DNA of 64,000 nucleotides, taken from the NCBI GenBank assembly GCA_937139565.1, contig CAKZQH010000072.1, forward strand, positions 1 to 64,000, written 5' to 3'. The notes below the pieces were generated by a model, which worked only from the letters and a program-made list of their open reading frames with translations, was not told the DNA's origin and did not search any database. Shown piece by piece: positions 26,009-34,709 of the stretch. This DNA is from an uncultured Nitrospiraceae bacterium. GTDB taxonomy: Bacteria > Nitrospirota > Thermodesulfovibrionia > Thermodesulfovibrionales > Thermodesulfovibrionaceae. Both the position numbers and the translations under genes were made by a program. The first letter of the stretch is position 1; each line of letters opens with the position of its first letter.

Positions 26009-28008
26009 TATTTTCCCTCCCTTCTCTTTCTTCTGATAGGTGCGGTTAAAATTCTAAGAGTGATATGGCCTATAGGAACCGCTATGCCACCAAGTAGAGC
26101 AATGAAAAATAGGATATCGAGTATTTTAATTTTTGTCAGACCTAAAACATAGAAATCTTTTATATTCGGTATAGCAAAGGCTGAATTGAAGGCTTTATTC
26201 TCTAAGTCCATCTTTAGAGGCTTTACTCCTTCCCTATTTACCTCAATTTTACCATTAAAGGATGCATTTGCATTATGACAGTAGGCACAATCCATAATCG
26301 AATTTGCTTTTGGTTCTATTTTATGAGCATCATTTGGATTAACTACATCAATCCTTCCTACAAGATGAGCAGATGTCTTTGACTTGATTGCTGACATAAA
26401 CTGCCACAGTTCCTGTTCTTGAACTTTTCCATCCTTATTTGAATCAAGTTTATTTTTTACATCTTTTACATCAATATTAAGTGCTTTCGCAACTTCTTCC
26501 TCTTTTATAGGCTTTCCAGTTTTTTTGTCAAAAAGTGTAACATATATAGCTTTTTGTCCTTTTGTATGGCAAGAAGCACAAGAACTTGAGTTAAAGTGAG
26601 CATCAACAAAGGTTGTTAGTCTAACTGGTGGATTCCATAACCACTTATTATGGCTTGTCTTGGCATCCTTATGACATTTAACGCAAGAATCTCCTAATTT
26701 TGCAATATTTGTTGCAAGCACATCATGGGCGTTATGGCAAGATGCGCAGTTTGGAGCATTTTGTTTGCCCTGATTAATGGCGAGTTGGTGGACACTGTCT
26801 TTAAAGGCTTTTCCTGAGTCAGCATGACATTTTATGCAAAGCTCTGAGCTTGCATTCTTATCCTTTGAAATACGACTTACCTTATGATAATCATGACACT
26901 TAAGACAGTCAGGTGATTGCTGGTTTCCTTTTTTGAGTGCTTCAGCATGAATACTTATATCAAACTTTTTAACTTCTTCCTGATGGCAATTGTTGCATAT
27001 TCCTTTTGCTTGAGCTCTGTAATCTGCTATTGATTCAAAGGTTTTTATGGGATGCTTTGTTGAAGAAAACTCTTTGTGACAGTCTGAACATTTTTGCTTT
27101 TTGTGAACAGAATTAAGAATATCCGACTCTTTTACCTGAACAGATAAAGTTTCACCATTTTTCATTTTCATAGAAATAGGTCTGCTATGACAACTTAAGC
27201 AGTATTGATTTTCAGGAAGAGACTTTGCAACCTTAGCAGGTTTCACACCATGTGAACCATGACACTCAATACAAGAGGCTGTTTTAGTTAATGCATAATG
27301 TGCTGGATTTTTCTTAAGCTCTGCATCGGTATGACATCTAGTACAAATTTTATTCATTTCTGATCTGTATTGATTTTTATCTTTAAAGTTATAGATAGGA
27401 TGCTTTGTCTTTGAGAAATCATTATGACAGACAATGCACTGAAATTTTCCATGCACTGATTTTTTTATTTCATCTTCATTAACACGCATAGATATTTTTT
27501 CTTTGCTTGGTAAAGTTTTTGTGATATCAAAACGATGACAGCTCATACAGTATTCTGTAAATCCTACTTTATTTTTCCAGTCTTTAATTGAACCGATGTA
27601 ATGATTTCCATGGCATTGACTGCAATGTATTTCTCCTTTCTTTACTAACTGACCATGAACTGAAAGTTTTGTCAATGTATCCTTTGGATGACAATTTAGG
27701 CAATTTGGTGAGAATTCTTGAACATAGTCCTTTTTACTTGCTATTTTTCTTGGCTTAGGATGATTTTTTAGCGTTATCCCTGGATGACAGGATGAGCAAT
27801 CTAAGGCACCGTGGACTGATTTTTCATATTTACCACCATCAACGAATAAGGAAATGTTCTCACCGCTTTCTGTTTTTTTCTGCAGAGTTTTAATTCCATG
27901 ACATCGTAAACAGGCTTTGGCGTCATCTGATACAGCTTCTTTCAAAGGCACTAAGTAGGAGATCAAGAAACACAATATAACGCATCCACTAATAATAATT
28001 GCCCTCAT
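26008..28008 (-). CDS. 17-heme periplasmic c-type cytochrome with EF-hand loop and C-terminal membrane anchor
   Basis: The 666-residue protein has a signal sequence (about 1-25) and 17 CxxCH motifs between about residues 33 and 578. Repeating SVHG or HxxxxxCxxCH blocks lie between them. An EF-hand-like calcium loop DSNKDGKVQEQE sits at about 522-533, between the last two hemes. A single membrane helix (about 630-652) with a basic tail anchors the C-terminus. No catalytic domain is recognised, so an electron-conduit role is inferred. Heme attachment would be done by the ResB/CcsA pair encoded divergently at 28608-31072. AAGGAG lies seven bases before the ATG. Confidence 0.88.
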   Translation of the reverse strand: MRAIIISGCVILCFLISYLVPLKEAVSDDAKACLRCHGIKTLQKKTESGENISLFVDGGKYEKSVHGALDCSSCHPGITLKNHPKPRKIASKKDYVQEFSPNCLNCHPKDTLTKLSVHGQLVKKGEIHCSQCHGNHYIGSIKDWKNKVGFTEYCMSCHRFDITKTLPSKEKISMRVNEDEIKKSVHGKFQCIVCHNDFSKTKHPIYNFKDKNQYRSEMNKICTRCHTDAELKKNPAHYALTKTASCIECHGSHGVKPAKVAKSLPENQYCLSCHSRPISMKMKNGETLSVQVKESDILNSVHKKQKCSDCHKEFSSTKHPIKTFESIADYRAQAKGICNNCHQEEVKKFDISIHAEALKKGNQQSPDCLKCHDYHKVSRISKDKNASSELCIKCHADSGKAFKDSVHQLAINQGKQNAPNCASCHNAHDVLATNIAKLGDSCVKCHKDAKTSHNKWLWNPPVRLTTFVDAHFNSSSCASCHTKGQKAIYVTLFDKKTGKPIKEEEVAKALNIDVKDVKNKLDSNKDGKVQEQELWQFMSAIKSKTSAHLVGRIDVVNPNDAHKIEPKANSIMDCAYCHNANASFNGKIEVNREGVKPLKMDLENKAFNSAFAIPNIKDFYVLGLTKIKILDILFFIALLGGIAVPIGHITLRILTAPIRRKRREGK

Positions 28009-28124
28009 CCCACACTCCTTATATAAGATTTTTAAGATTAAGTTGGGAAATTATAACACAAAAAGTAGAGATAATATCAATGAAAAATGGGGATAAATGT
28101 TATAAAACTTTTTTAATAAATTGA

Positions 28125-28529
28125 TTAATACTTTTTATAAAAAAGAGGGTCTTCGCAGGCTTTTTTTAGGCAGGACTTTATTATTTTTTCAATTTGAGAT
28201 CCAATCTCTTCGTCAAAACCAACGAAACCTTGGTCTCCTATAAAAGTTACAGGTACTCCTGAAGGATTTATACCATATGATCTTGACATTGTCATAAGAA
28301 GTTCTCTTGATGCCATATTGGACAGCACATCATAGTCTCTTATCTCAAGTTTTGGATATTTCTTTTTAAGTACTGATAAAAATTCCTTCTCCTTAACACA
28401 ATAGGGACAGCCTTCTTTCCAGAATAAATAAAGAATTACATTTTTCTTGCTATCCGCAAATCCGGATGAAGAGAGAGCTAAAAAAATTATTATTGATAAA
28501 AGAAATAGCCTAAATTTCTTCCCTATCAT
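28125..28529 (-). CDS. periplasmic thioredoxin/glutaredoxin-like protein (CPYC)
   Basis: The 134-residue product has a signal peptide (about 1-25) and a thioredoxin fold with active site EGCPYCVKEKEF (about 40-51) and the cis-proline segment GVPVTFIGDQGFVGF. The CPYC motif is glutaredoxin-like. Two more cysteines near the C-terminus (SCLKKACED) may form a second disulfide. It is divergent from resB-ccsA, so a role in reducing apocytochrome cysteines or general disulfide exchange is plausible but inferred. Confidence 0.75.
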   Translation of the reverse strand: MIGKKFRLFLLSIIIFLALSSSGFADSKKNVILYLFWKEGCPYCVKEKEFLSVLKKKYPKLEIRDYDVLSNMASRELLMTMSRSYGINPSGVPVTFIGDQGFVGFDEEIGSQIEKIIKSCLKKACEDPLFYKKY

Positions 28530-28607
28530 ATATAGAAAAATATAGCATAATTATGATAGATTAATCAATTATAATCGCATTCAAGCTGTCCTTAAATAGG
28601 AGGTCTC

Positions 28608-30017
28608 ATGTTAAAAATTGAAAAATGGAACGAAAAGATTTGGAATTTTTTTGCATCGGTTGACCTTGCAGTAGCTTTGTTTATTGTAATTTCCATAGGA
28701 GCAGCAATAGGAACAGTTATTCCCCAACAACCTGGACCTGAAGCTACTGTTCAATTTTTTTCTAAGTTTTTCAAACCAGATACAGCATTAACTATTTATG
28801 AAGTAATTAGTCTTTTTGATTTAAATAATCTATACCACAGCTGGTGGTTTACATTCTTGCTTTTTATCTTTGCTTTAAACCTAATAGTATGTTCCATAGA
28901 GAGACTTCCTGGATTAATTAAATCTTTTAAATCCTCTCCTCAGCCAATTTCATTTCAGGTTTTAGAAAAAATGCCCTTCAAAAAAACCTTCACAGATTTT
29001 AAAGAAGAAAACTTTAAAGAAAAACTTATAGAAATATTTCGGAAAAAAGGATTTACCATAGATATTTTTCAAATTAATGAAGGGACTCAGATTCAAGGGA
29101 AAAAATGGAGTAAATCTAAATTAGCTGTATATCTTACCCATTTTAGTATTTTAATAATTCTTACCGGAGCTCTCATGGGAACTTTTTTTGGATTTAGAGG
29201 TCATATGAATATTGTTGAGGGCACTGGTCTTGATTTTTTGATTTCTGATGATGGTAGACCTATCCCTTTAAATTTTAAAGTTATGTGTGAAAAATTTGAG
29301 GTTGAATACTATGATAATTCAGCGATGCCAAAGGCTTATAGAAGTAAGTTGAAAATAATTGAAAATGGTCAAGCAGTTAAGTTTAATGGCAAAGATGAAA
29401 TTTTAATCGAAGTTAATCATCCTTTTTCTTATAAGGGAATAACTTTTTATCAGGCAAGCTATGGTTTTCAACCAACTGAACATGCAGAATTCAGATTTAT
29501 ATATATCGATAAGGAAGGGAAAGAAATTCCATTAAAAAGCCATTTTGAGGAAAAATTCAAAATACCGGGCACTTCTGTGACAGTTCAAGTAGTAGATTTT
29601 TCTCCTGCTTTAGGTATAGATGAAAGCGGAAGACTTTTTAATATGACAACAGACATGATAAATCCTGCCGTATTAGTTGTCTTTGAAGAAAATGGTAAAA
29701 AATCTGAACAATGGATTTTAAGTAAAATCCCTGAAACATGGGAAACTCCCTATGGAAAGCTTAAATTTAACGAACTCTGGGGTGCTCAGTTCACAGGACT
29801 ACAAGTAAGAAAAGATCCAGGAATTCCTCTCATTTATATAGGCTCAATATTTCTTTGTTTTGGCCTTTTAATTTCTCTGTTTCTGCGCCCTATTACTCAT
29901 TTTGTTATAATAACAAAAGATAAGATAACCTTTTATTATCCATCTACAAAGGGAATAGTTTTTGTGGAAAAACAGATTGACGAAATCATGAGTAAATTAA
30001 AAGGAGAGAAAAAATGA
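28608..30017 (+). CDS. resB: cytochrome c biogenesis protein ResB/CcsB (system II)
   Basis: The 469-residue protein has three N-terminal membrane helices, the middle periplasmic ResB domain (about 150-410) and a final helix (about 415-440). Diagnostic pieces are ALFIVISIGAAIGTVIPQ and the loop NHPFSYKGITFYQASYGF. With CcsA it exports heme and attaches it to CxxCH apocytochromes. AGGAGG precedes ATG 28608 by five bases. It overlaps the downstream ccsA by four bases and lies next to genes encoding 21 heme sites. Confidence 0.9.
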   Translation: MLKIEKWNEKIWNFFASVDLAVALFIVISIGAAIGTVIPQQPGPEATVQFFSKFFKPDTALTIYEVISLFDLNNLYHSWWFTFLLFIFALNLIVCSIERLPGLIKSFKSSPQPISFQVLEKMPFKKTFTDFKEENFKEKLIEIFRKKGFTIDIFQINEGTQIQGKKWSKSKLAVYLTHFSILIILTGALMGTFFGFRGHMNIVEGTGLDFLISDDGRPIPLNFKVMCEKFEVEYYDNSAMPKAYRSKLKIIENGQAVKFNGKDEILIEVNHPFSYKGITFYQASYGFQPTEHAEFRFIYIDKEGKEIPLKSHFEEKFKIPGTSVTVQVVDFSPALGIDESGRLFNMTTDMINPAVLVVFEENGKKSEQWILSKIPETWETPYGKLKFNELWGAQFTGLQVRKDPGIPLIYIGSIFLCFGLLISLFLRPITHFVIITKDKITFYYPSTKGIVFVEKQIDEIMSKLKGEKK

Positions 30018-31072
30018 GCTATCAAATAATATCTATAGCAGGTCTTCTTTATATTTTAGCAATGCCTCTTTATATTGTTTATATTTTGACTAAAAATAAC
30101 AAATTAGGCTATCTTCCAACTGGAATTCTTTCATTAGGAGCATTAATTCATATCTATGGATTTATTCAGAGATTTCAGGAAATGTACGCTATTAATCACT
30201 CATTTATGAGAAGCATACCCATTACAAATCTTTACGAAAGCCTTATTTTCTTCTCTCTGTGTTTAATAGTAGGGTACCTTTTTATTGAATGGAAATACAA
30301 GAAGAAAAGCTTTGGCGTGTTTGTATCCATCATTGCTGGTATAACCATTGGGCTTACTGAGCTTCTTGGAATTTCAAAAGAAGTTCAGCCTCTTGTTCCT
30401 GCTCTTAAAAGCAACTGGCTTCTTGCTCATGTCACTCTTAGTTTTATATCCTATGCTGCTTTTGGAATAAGCTTTATAACTGCAACTCTTCATGTTATTG
30501 CAAACTCTGATAGCAAGAAGTCCTTTAATTACATTTTTTCGACTTCTATTTTAGGTTTAATGTTTTTCCTGTTTCTATCTGTGATAATAGATATAGCTAC
30601 AGCTACCAATCCTAAAGCGGTTCGAGTTTTCCATTCCACTTTAGCAAATGAATCGTTCATTGTGGCCATCATTAGTTGGATTTGTCTATTTGTTGTTATT
30701 TTTGCTTTCTGGAGATGGGGTAATTTAATCGGAAAAATACTCGAAACTTTTAAAATAGATTCCAATTTTCTTGAGGATATAACTTATAAAGGCATAGCTT
30801 TTGGTTTCCCAATTTTCACAATCGGAGGACTCGTTTTTGGAGCCATATGGGCAGATCAGGCATGGGGTAGATACTGGGGGTGGGATCCAAAAGAAACTTG
30901 GTCTCTTATTACATGGTTTGTGTATGCCTTCTATCTTCATGCTAAGTTTATAAAAGGTTGGCAGGGAAATAAAACATCAATGATCGCTGTGATCGGCTTT
31001 ATAGTAACCATATTCACCTATCTTGGCGTTAATCTCTTTTTAAGTGGACTTCATTCGTACGGTAGCATGTAG
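30014..31072 (+). CDS. ccsA: cytochrome c synthase subunit CcsA/ResC
   Basis: The 352-residue membrane protein has about eight helices and the heme-handling WWD signature WGRYWGWDPKETWSLITW (about residues 286-303). Conserved histidines flank it (LLAHVTLSFISYA and AFYLHAKFI). This is the system II heme lyase core working with ResB. It overlaps resB and is followed after four bases by tsaD. Confidence 0.92.
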   Translation: MSYQIISIAGLLYILAMPLYIVYILTKNNKLGYLPTGILSLGALIHIYGFIQRFQEMYAINHSFMRSIPITNLYESLIFFSLCLIVGYLFIEWKYKKKSFGVFVSIIAGITIGLTELLGISKEVQPLVPALKSNWLLAHVTLSFISYAAFGISFITATLHVIANSDSKKSFNYIFSTSILGLMFFLFLSVIIDIATATNPKAVRVFHSTLANESFIVAIISWICLFVVIFAFWRWGNLIGKILETFKIDSNFLEDITYKGIAFGFPIFTIGGLVFGAIWADQAWGRYWGWDPKETWSLITWFVYAFYLHAKFIKGWQGNKTSMIAVIGFIVTIFTYLGVNLFLSGLHSYGSM

Positions 31073-31076
31073 TTAA

Positions 31077-32075
31077 ATGATAATTCTTGGAATAGATACA
31101 TCCTGCGATGATACCTCTGTAGCAGTACTTGAAGATAGAAAGATTCTAAGTAATATTGTTTCCTCTCAAATAAAATTTCACAGTAAATATGGTGGAATTG
31201 TTCCAGAGATTGCTTCACGCAAACATATCGAGAGGATTTGGGATGTAACTGATAAGGCTCTTAATGAAGCAAAGGTAAATTTATCAGATGTAGATCTCAT
31301 TGCTGTTTGTCATGGTCCTGGTCTTATTGGCTCGCTTCTTGTGGGGCTTTGTTTTGCAAAATCCATTAGTTTTGTCAGTGGGAAAAAACTAATTGGAGTA
31401 AATCATCTTGAAGGACATATACAGGCAGTTTTTTTAGAGGAAGAATATCCAGAGTTTCCCTTTTTAAGTCTCATTGTTTCCGGTGGTCATACAAGCATTT
31501 ACAGGGTAGATGATTTTGGTAAGTATGTGGAACTTGGCAGAACAAGAGACGATGCAGCGGGTGAAGCCTATGATAAAATTGCTAAATTACTCGGCCTTGG
31601 CTATCCTGGTGGTCCATTCATAGATAAGCTGGCTAAAGAGGGTAACTCTGATAAATATCCTTTGCCTCGACCTTTTCTTCATGGCAGTCTTGATTTTAGT
31701 TTTAGCGGTTTAAAAACAGCTACAAAGGCTCTTCTTAGGAATCTCAATGTTGATCAAAACATAAATGATGAACTGATAAAGGATATTTCAGCATCCTTTC
31801 AGGCCTCTGTTGTTGAGGTTTTAATAGAAAAAATAAAATGGGCAGCAAAGAGAGAAAACATAAAAAGGATTGTTATAACGGGTGGAGTTGCTGCTAATAG
31901 TGAATTACGATTAAGAGCACAGGAGCTAAAGAATTCAGGCTTTCAGATTTATTTGCCATCAAAAAATCTTTGCACAGACAATGCAGCCATGATAGCTATT
32001 GCAGGATATCATAAATTTAAAAAAGGAGAAACTTCAGACCTTTTTCTCAATGCCCATGCTTATTTACCATTGTAG
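31077..32075 (+). CDS. tsaD: tRNA N6-adenosine threonylcarbamoyltransferase TsaD
   Basis: The 332-residue ASKHA protein begins ILGIDTSCDDTSVAVL and has the metal-binding motif HLEGHIQA (about 108-115), SGGHTSIY and GGVAANSELR. These are standard TsaD/Gcp/Kae1 features. It transfers the threonylcarbamoyl group to A37 of ANN-decoding tRNAs, making the substrate of MtaB encoded at 19084-20322. It lies four bases after ccsA. Confidence 0.95.
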   Translation: MIILGIDTSCDDTSVAVLEDRKILSNIVSSQIKFHSKYGGIVPEIASRKHIERIWDVTDKALNEAKVNLSDVDLIAVCHGPGLIGSLLVGLCFAKSISFVSGKKLIGVNHLEGHIQAVFLEEEYPEFPFLSLIVSGGHTSIYRVDDFGKYVELGRTRDDAAGEAYDKIAKLLGLGYPGGPFIDKLAKEGNSDKYPLPRPFLHGSLDFSFSGLKTATKALLRNLNVDQNINDELIKDISASFQASVVEVLIEKIKWAAKRENIKRIVITGGVAANSELRLRAQELKNSGFQIYLPSKNLCTDNAAMIAIAGYHKFKKGETSDLFLNAHAYLPL

Positions 32076-32152
32076 TTTATTGTGTTAAAATAATTTTTTA
32101 TAAACAATAACATCGAAAAAAGGATTAAAGCCTAAAGGGGAGGATTAAAAAA

Positions 32153-33340
32153 ATGAAGATAGTATTAGCTTACTCAGGAGGGCTTGACACTTCAGTGGCT
32201 ATAAAATGGTTAAAGGAAAAGTACAGTGCTGAAGTCATAGCTTTTTGTGCTGATATTGGCCAGGAAGAAAATTTTCAGGAGATCGCTGAAAAAGCTGCAA
32301 AAACAGGCGCAAAAAGTATTTACATTGAGGATTTAAAAGAGGAGTTTGTAAAAGATTTTGTTTTTCCTATGTTAAGAGCAAACGCTGTTTATGAAACAGG
32401 ATATCTTATGGGAACCTCAATTGCAAGGCCATTAATAGCAAAGAAACAAATTGAAATAGCCCTAAAGGAAGGTGCAGAAGCAGTGGCTCATGGTGCAACT
32501 GGAAAAGGTAATGATCAGGTTAGATTTGAGCTTACCTATTATGCTTTAAAGCCAGACATAAAGGTGATTGCTCCTTGGAGAGAGTGGGAATTTGACTCTC
32601 GAAGCTCTCTTATTGAATATGCTGAGAAAAATCGAATTCCAGTGCAAGCTACAAAGGAAAAACCTTATAGCATTGATCGAAATCTCTTCCACATAAGTTA
32701 CGAAGGTGGTATTTTAGAAGATCCATGGAATGAGCCACCTCATGACATGTACACACTGGTTGTTCCGCCTGAAAAAGCACCAGATAGAGCTACATATATT
32801 GAAATAGAATATCTTAATGGAAATCCTGTTGCCTTAGATGGTGAAAAATTAAGCCCTGCTCAACTTCTCTCTAAGTTAAATAAAATCGCAGGAGAAAATG
32901 GAATAGGAAGAGTTGATATTGTAGAGAATCGATATGTAGGTATTAAATCCAGAGGAGTTTATGAAACACCTGGTGGAACGGTTTTACAAATAGCTCATAA
33001 GGCAATTGAGTCAATAACAATGGATAGGGAACTTATGCATTTAAGAGATAGTATTATGCCTAAATACGCAGAGCTAATTTATTATGGTTATTGGTTTTCC
33101 CCTGAGAGAAAAACTTTGCAAAAACTCATAGATGAAACCCAGAAAAATGTAACTGGTATCGTTAGGCTTAAGCTTTACAAGGGAAATTGTGTTGTTGTTG
33201 GTAGAAAGTCACCCTACTCTCTCTATAATCAGGAATTAGCTACCTTTGAAAAGGATACAATTTACAATCAAAAGGATGCAGAAGGTTTTATTAAAATAAA
33301 TGCTTTGAGACTTAGAACAATTAAAAGATTTAATGATTAA
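32153..33340 (+). CDS. argG: argininosuccinate synthase
   Basis: The 395-residue protein shows the PP-loop [15 protein letters not shown] (about 5-19), the aspartate/citrulline-binding segment [16 protein letters not shown] (about 113-128) and [15 protein letters not shown]. It condenses citrulline and aspartate with ATP in arginine synthesis. A good GGGGAGG ribosome site precedes ATG 32153. The 77-base gap after tsaD may hold a promoter. Its stop overlaps the dprA start by eight bases. Confidence 0.95.
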   Translation: MKIVLAYSGGLDTSVAIKWLKEKYSAEVIAFCADIGQEENFQEIAEKAAKTGAKSIYIEDLKEEFVKDFVFPMLRANAVYETGYLMGTSIARPLIAKKQIEIALKEGAEAVAHGATGKGNDQVRFELTYYALKPDIKVIAPWREWEFDSRSSLIEYAEKNRIPVQATKEKPYSIDRNLFHISYEGGILEDPWNEPPHDMYTLVVPPEKAPDRATYIEIEYLNGNPVALDGEKLSPAQLLSKLNKIAGENGIGRVDIVENRYVGIKSRGVYETPGGTVLQIAHKAIESITMDRELMHLRDSIMPKYAELIYYGYWFSPERKTLQKLIDETQKNVTGIVRLKLYKGNCVVVGRKSPYSLYNQELATFEKDTIYNQKDAEGFIKINALRLRTIKRFND

Positions 33341-34433
33341 CGACGAGATTTTCTTTGCATTAGCTATAAATGAAATAGAGGACTTAGGACCTATTCGGTC
33401 AAAAAAATTATATTCTTACTTTGGTTCATTTAAAGAAATTTTTAATTCTGATTTGGAAAAAATTGCATCTGTTGAAGGCATTGGACTTCAATTATCAAAA
33501 AAAATTAAGTTTTTTGACAATTGGAAAAAGATAGAGAGAGTAATTAAAGATTGTGAAAAAGGAGATATTCAAATTCTCTCATTTAACAGCAATAAATATC
33601 CTAAATTTTTAAAAGAAATACCCGATCCACCTCCTGTTTTATTTTGTCGGGGAGAATTAATGGACGAAGATAATTATGGAGTTGCTATTGTTGGTTCGAG
33701 GAGACTTACTGATTATGGAAGAAAAGTTACAGATAAATTAGGGAGTGAATTAGCATCCTTAGGTATTACGATAGTAAGTGGTCTTGCTAGAGGTATTGAT
33801 TCAATAGCCCATGAGGCATCTCTCTCTTCAAACGGAAGAACTGTGGCTGTGCTTGGAAGCGGTGTTTCTTATATCTATCCCCCTGAAAATCGTAGGCTTG
33901 CAGAGAGAATTACAAAAAATGGAGCAATTTTAAGCGAATACTATCCGGATGCTGGCCCCAGAAGAGAAAATTTCCCTCAAAGAAATAGAATAATAAGTGG
34001 AATGACACTTGGAACATTAGTAACTGAAGCAACTATAAATTCAGGAGCTCTAATAACAGCCTCTTTTGCACTTGAACAGGGAAAAGAGGTTTTTGCAGTT
34101 CCAGGTAATATTAACTCAAAAAATTCAGAAGGAACAAATTTGTTGATAAAAAGAGGAGCGAAAGTAGTAACTTCTGTTGAGGATATACTTGAAGAAATTA
34201 TTGTCTTTATTCCATCATTAAAAGAGTCAATGGTTAATCGAAAAGCTGCGAAAGAAGTACAGTTTGCGGAAGATGAAAAATTAGTATTTAATCTTTTAGA
34301 AGAAGCGATGACCTTAGATGAGCTTGTAGTAAAAAGTGGTTTTAATGTATCAAAGCTGCACGAAATACTTTTAAACTTTGAAATAAAGGGATTGATAACT
34401 AAAAGAGAAGGCAGATATATGAGGAGGAATTAA
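33333..34433 (+). CDS. dprA: DNA processing protein DprA/Smf
   Basis: The 366-residue protein has an N-terminal helix-hairpin-helix/SAM-like region (about 10-65) and a central Rossmann-like DprA core with [24 protein letters not shown] and [12 protein letters not shown] (about 115-300). A C-terminal winged helix follows (about 310-366). It loads RecA on incoming single-stranded DNA in transformation. It is followed directly by a small gene and topA, the common dprA-topA order. Confidence 0.93.
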   Translation: MINDEIFFALAINEIEDLGPIRSKKLYSYFGSFKEIFNSDLEKIASVEGIGLQLSKKIKFFDNWKKIERVIKDCEKGDIQILSFNSNKYPKFLKEIPDPPPVLFCRGELMDEDNYGVAIVGSRRLTDYGRKVTDKLGSELASLGITIVSGLARGIDSIAHEASLSSNGRTVAVLGSGVSYIYPPENRRLAERITKNGAILSEYYPDAGPRRENFPQRNRIISGMTLGTLVTEATINSGALITASFALEQGKEVFAVPGNINSKNSEGTNLLIKRGAKVVTSVEDILEEIIVFIPSLKESMVNRKAAKEVQFAEDEKLVFNLLEEAMTLDELVVKSGFNVSKLHEILLNFEIKGLITKREGRYMRRN

Positions 34434-34709
34434 ATGAAACTTCTTGATTTTTTAAGGGTTCTTGCTCGACAGCTTATAGATAATGATTACAATGAAGAAG
34501 CACTAAAGGACCTCTCTCTTTTTGATATTGATTTAAATCAGGTAAAGGAAGAGCTTAATTTCATAGAAGGAAGTGAGCTGCTTGATATTGAGGAAATTGA
34601 TATGATAAGGGCACTACTTGTTTTTCTTCTTATGCGTGAAACAGATCTCCACGAGGATGATATTTACAGTTTTATTTTTAGTAAAGGAAAGCAAATAACA
34701 TGGAATTAA
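34434..34709 (+). CDS. small hypothetical protein between dprA and topA
   Basis: The 91-residue acidic, helix-rich protein starts at ATG 34434 immediately after the dprA stop, with GAGGAG just upstream. Its end overlaps topA by ten bases. The position equals that of smg (DUF494) between dprA and topA in many proteobacteria. The first half (LLDFLRVLARQLIDNDYNEE) is only loosely similar, and it is shorter than typical Smg. I do not assign a function. Confidence 0.6.
   Translation: MKLLDFLRVLARQLIDNDYNEEALKDLSLFDIDLNQVKEELNFIEGSELLDIEEIDMIRALLVFLLMRETDLHEDDIYSFIFSKGKQITWN

Noticed and set aside
34434-34709. Assigning the gene between dprA and topA as smg (DUF494)
   Set aside because: The position fits, but the protein is too short and the sequence match is too weak.
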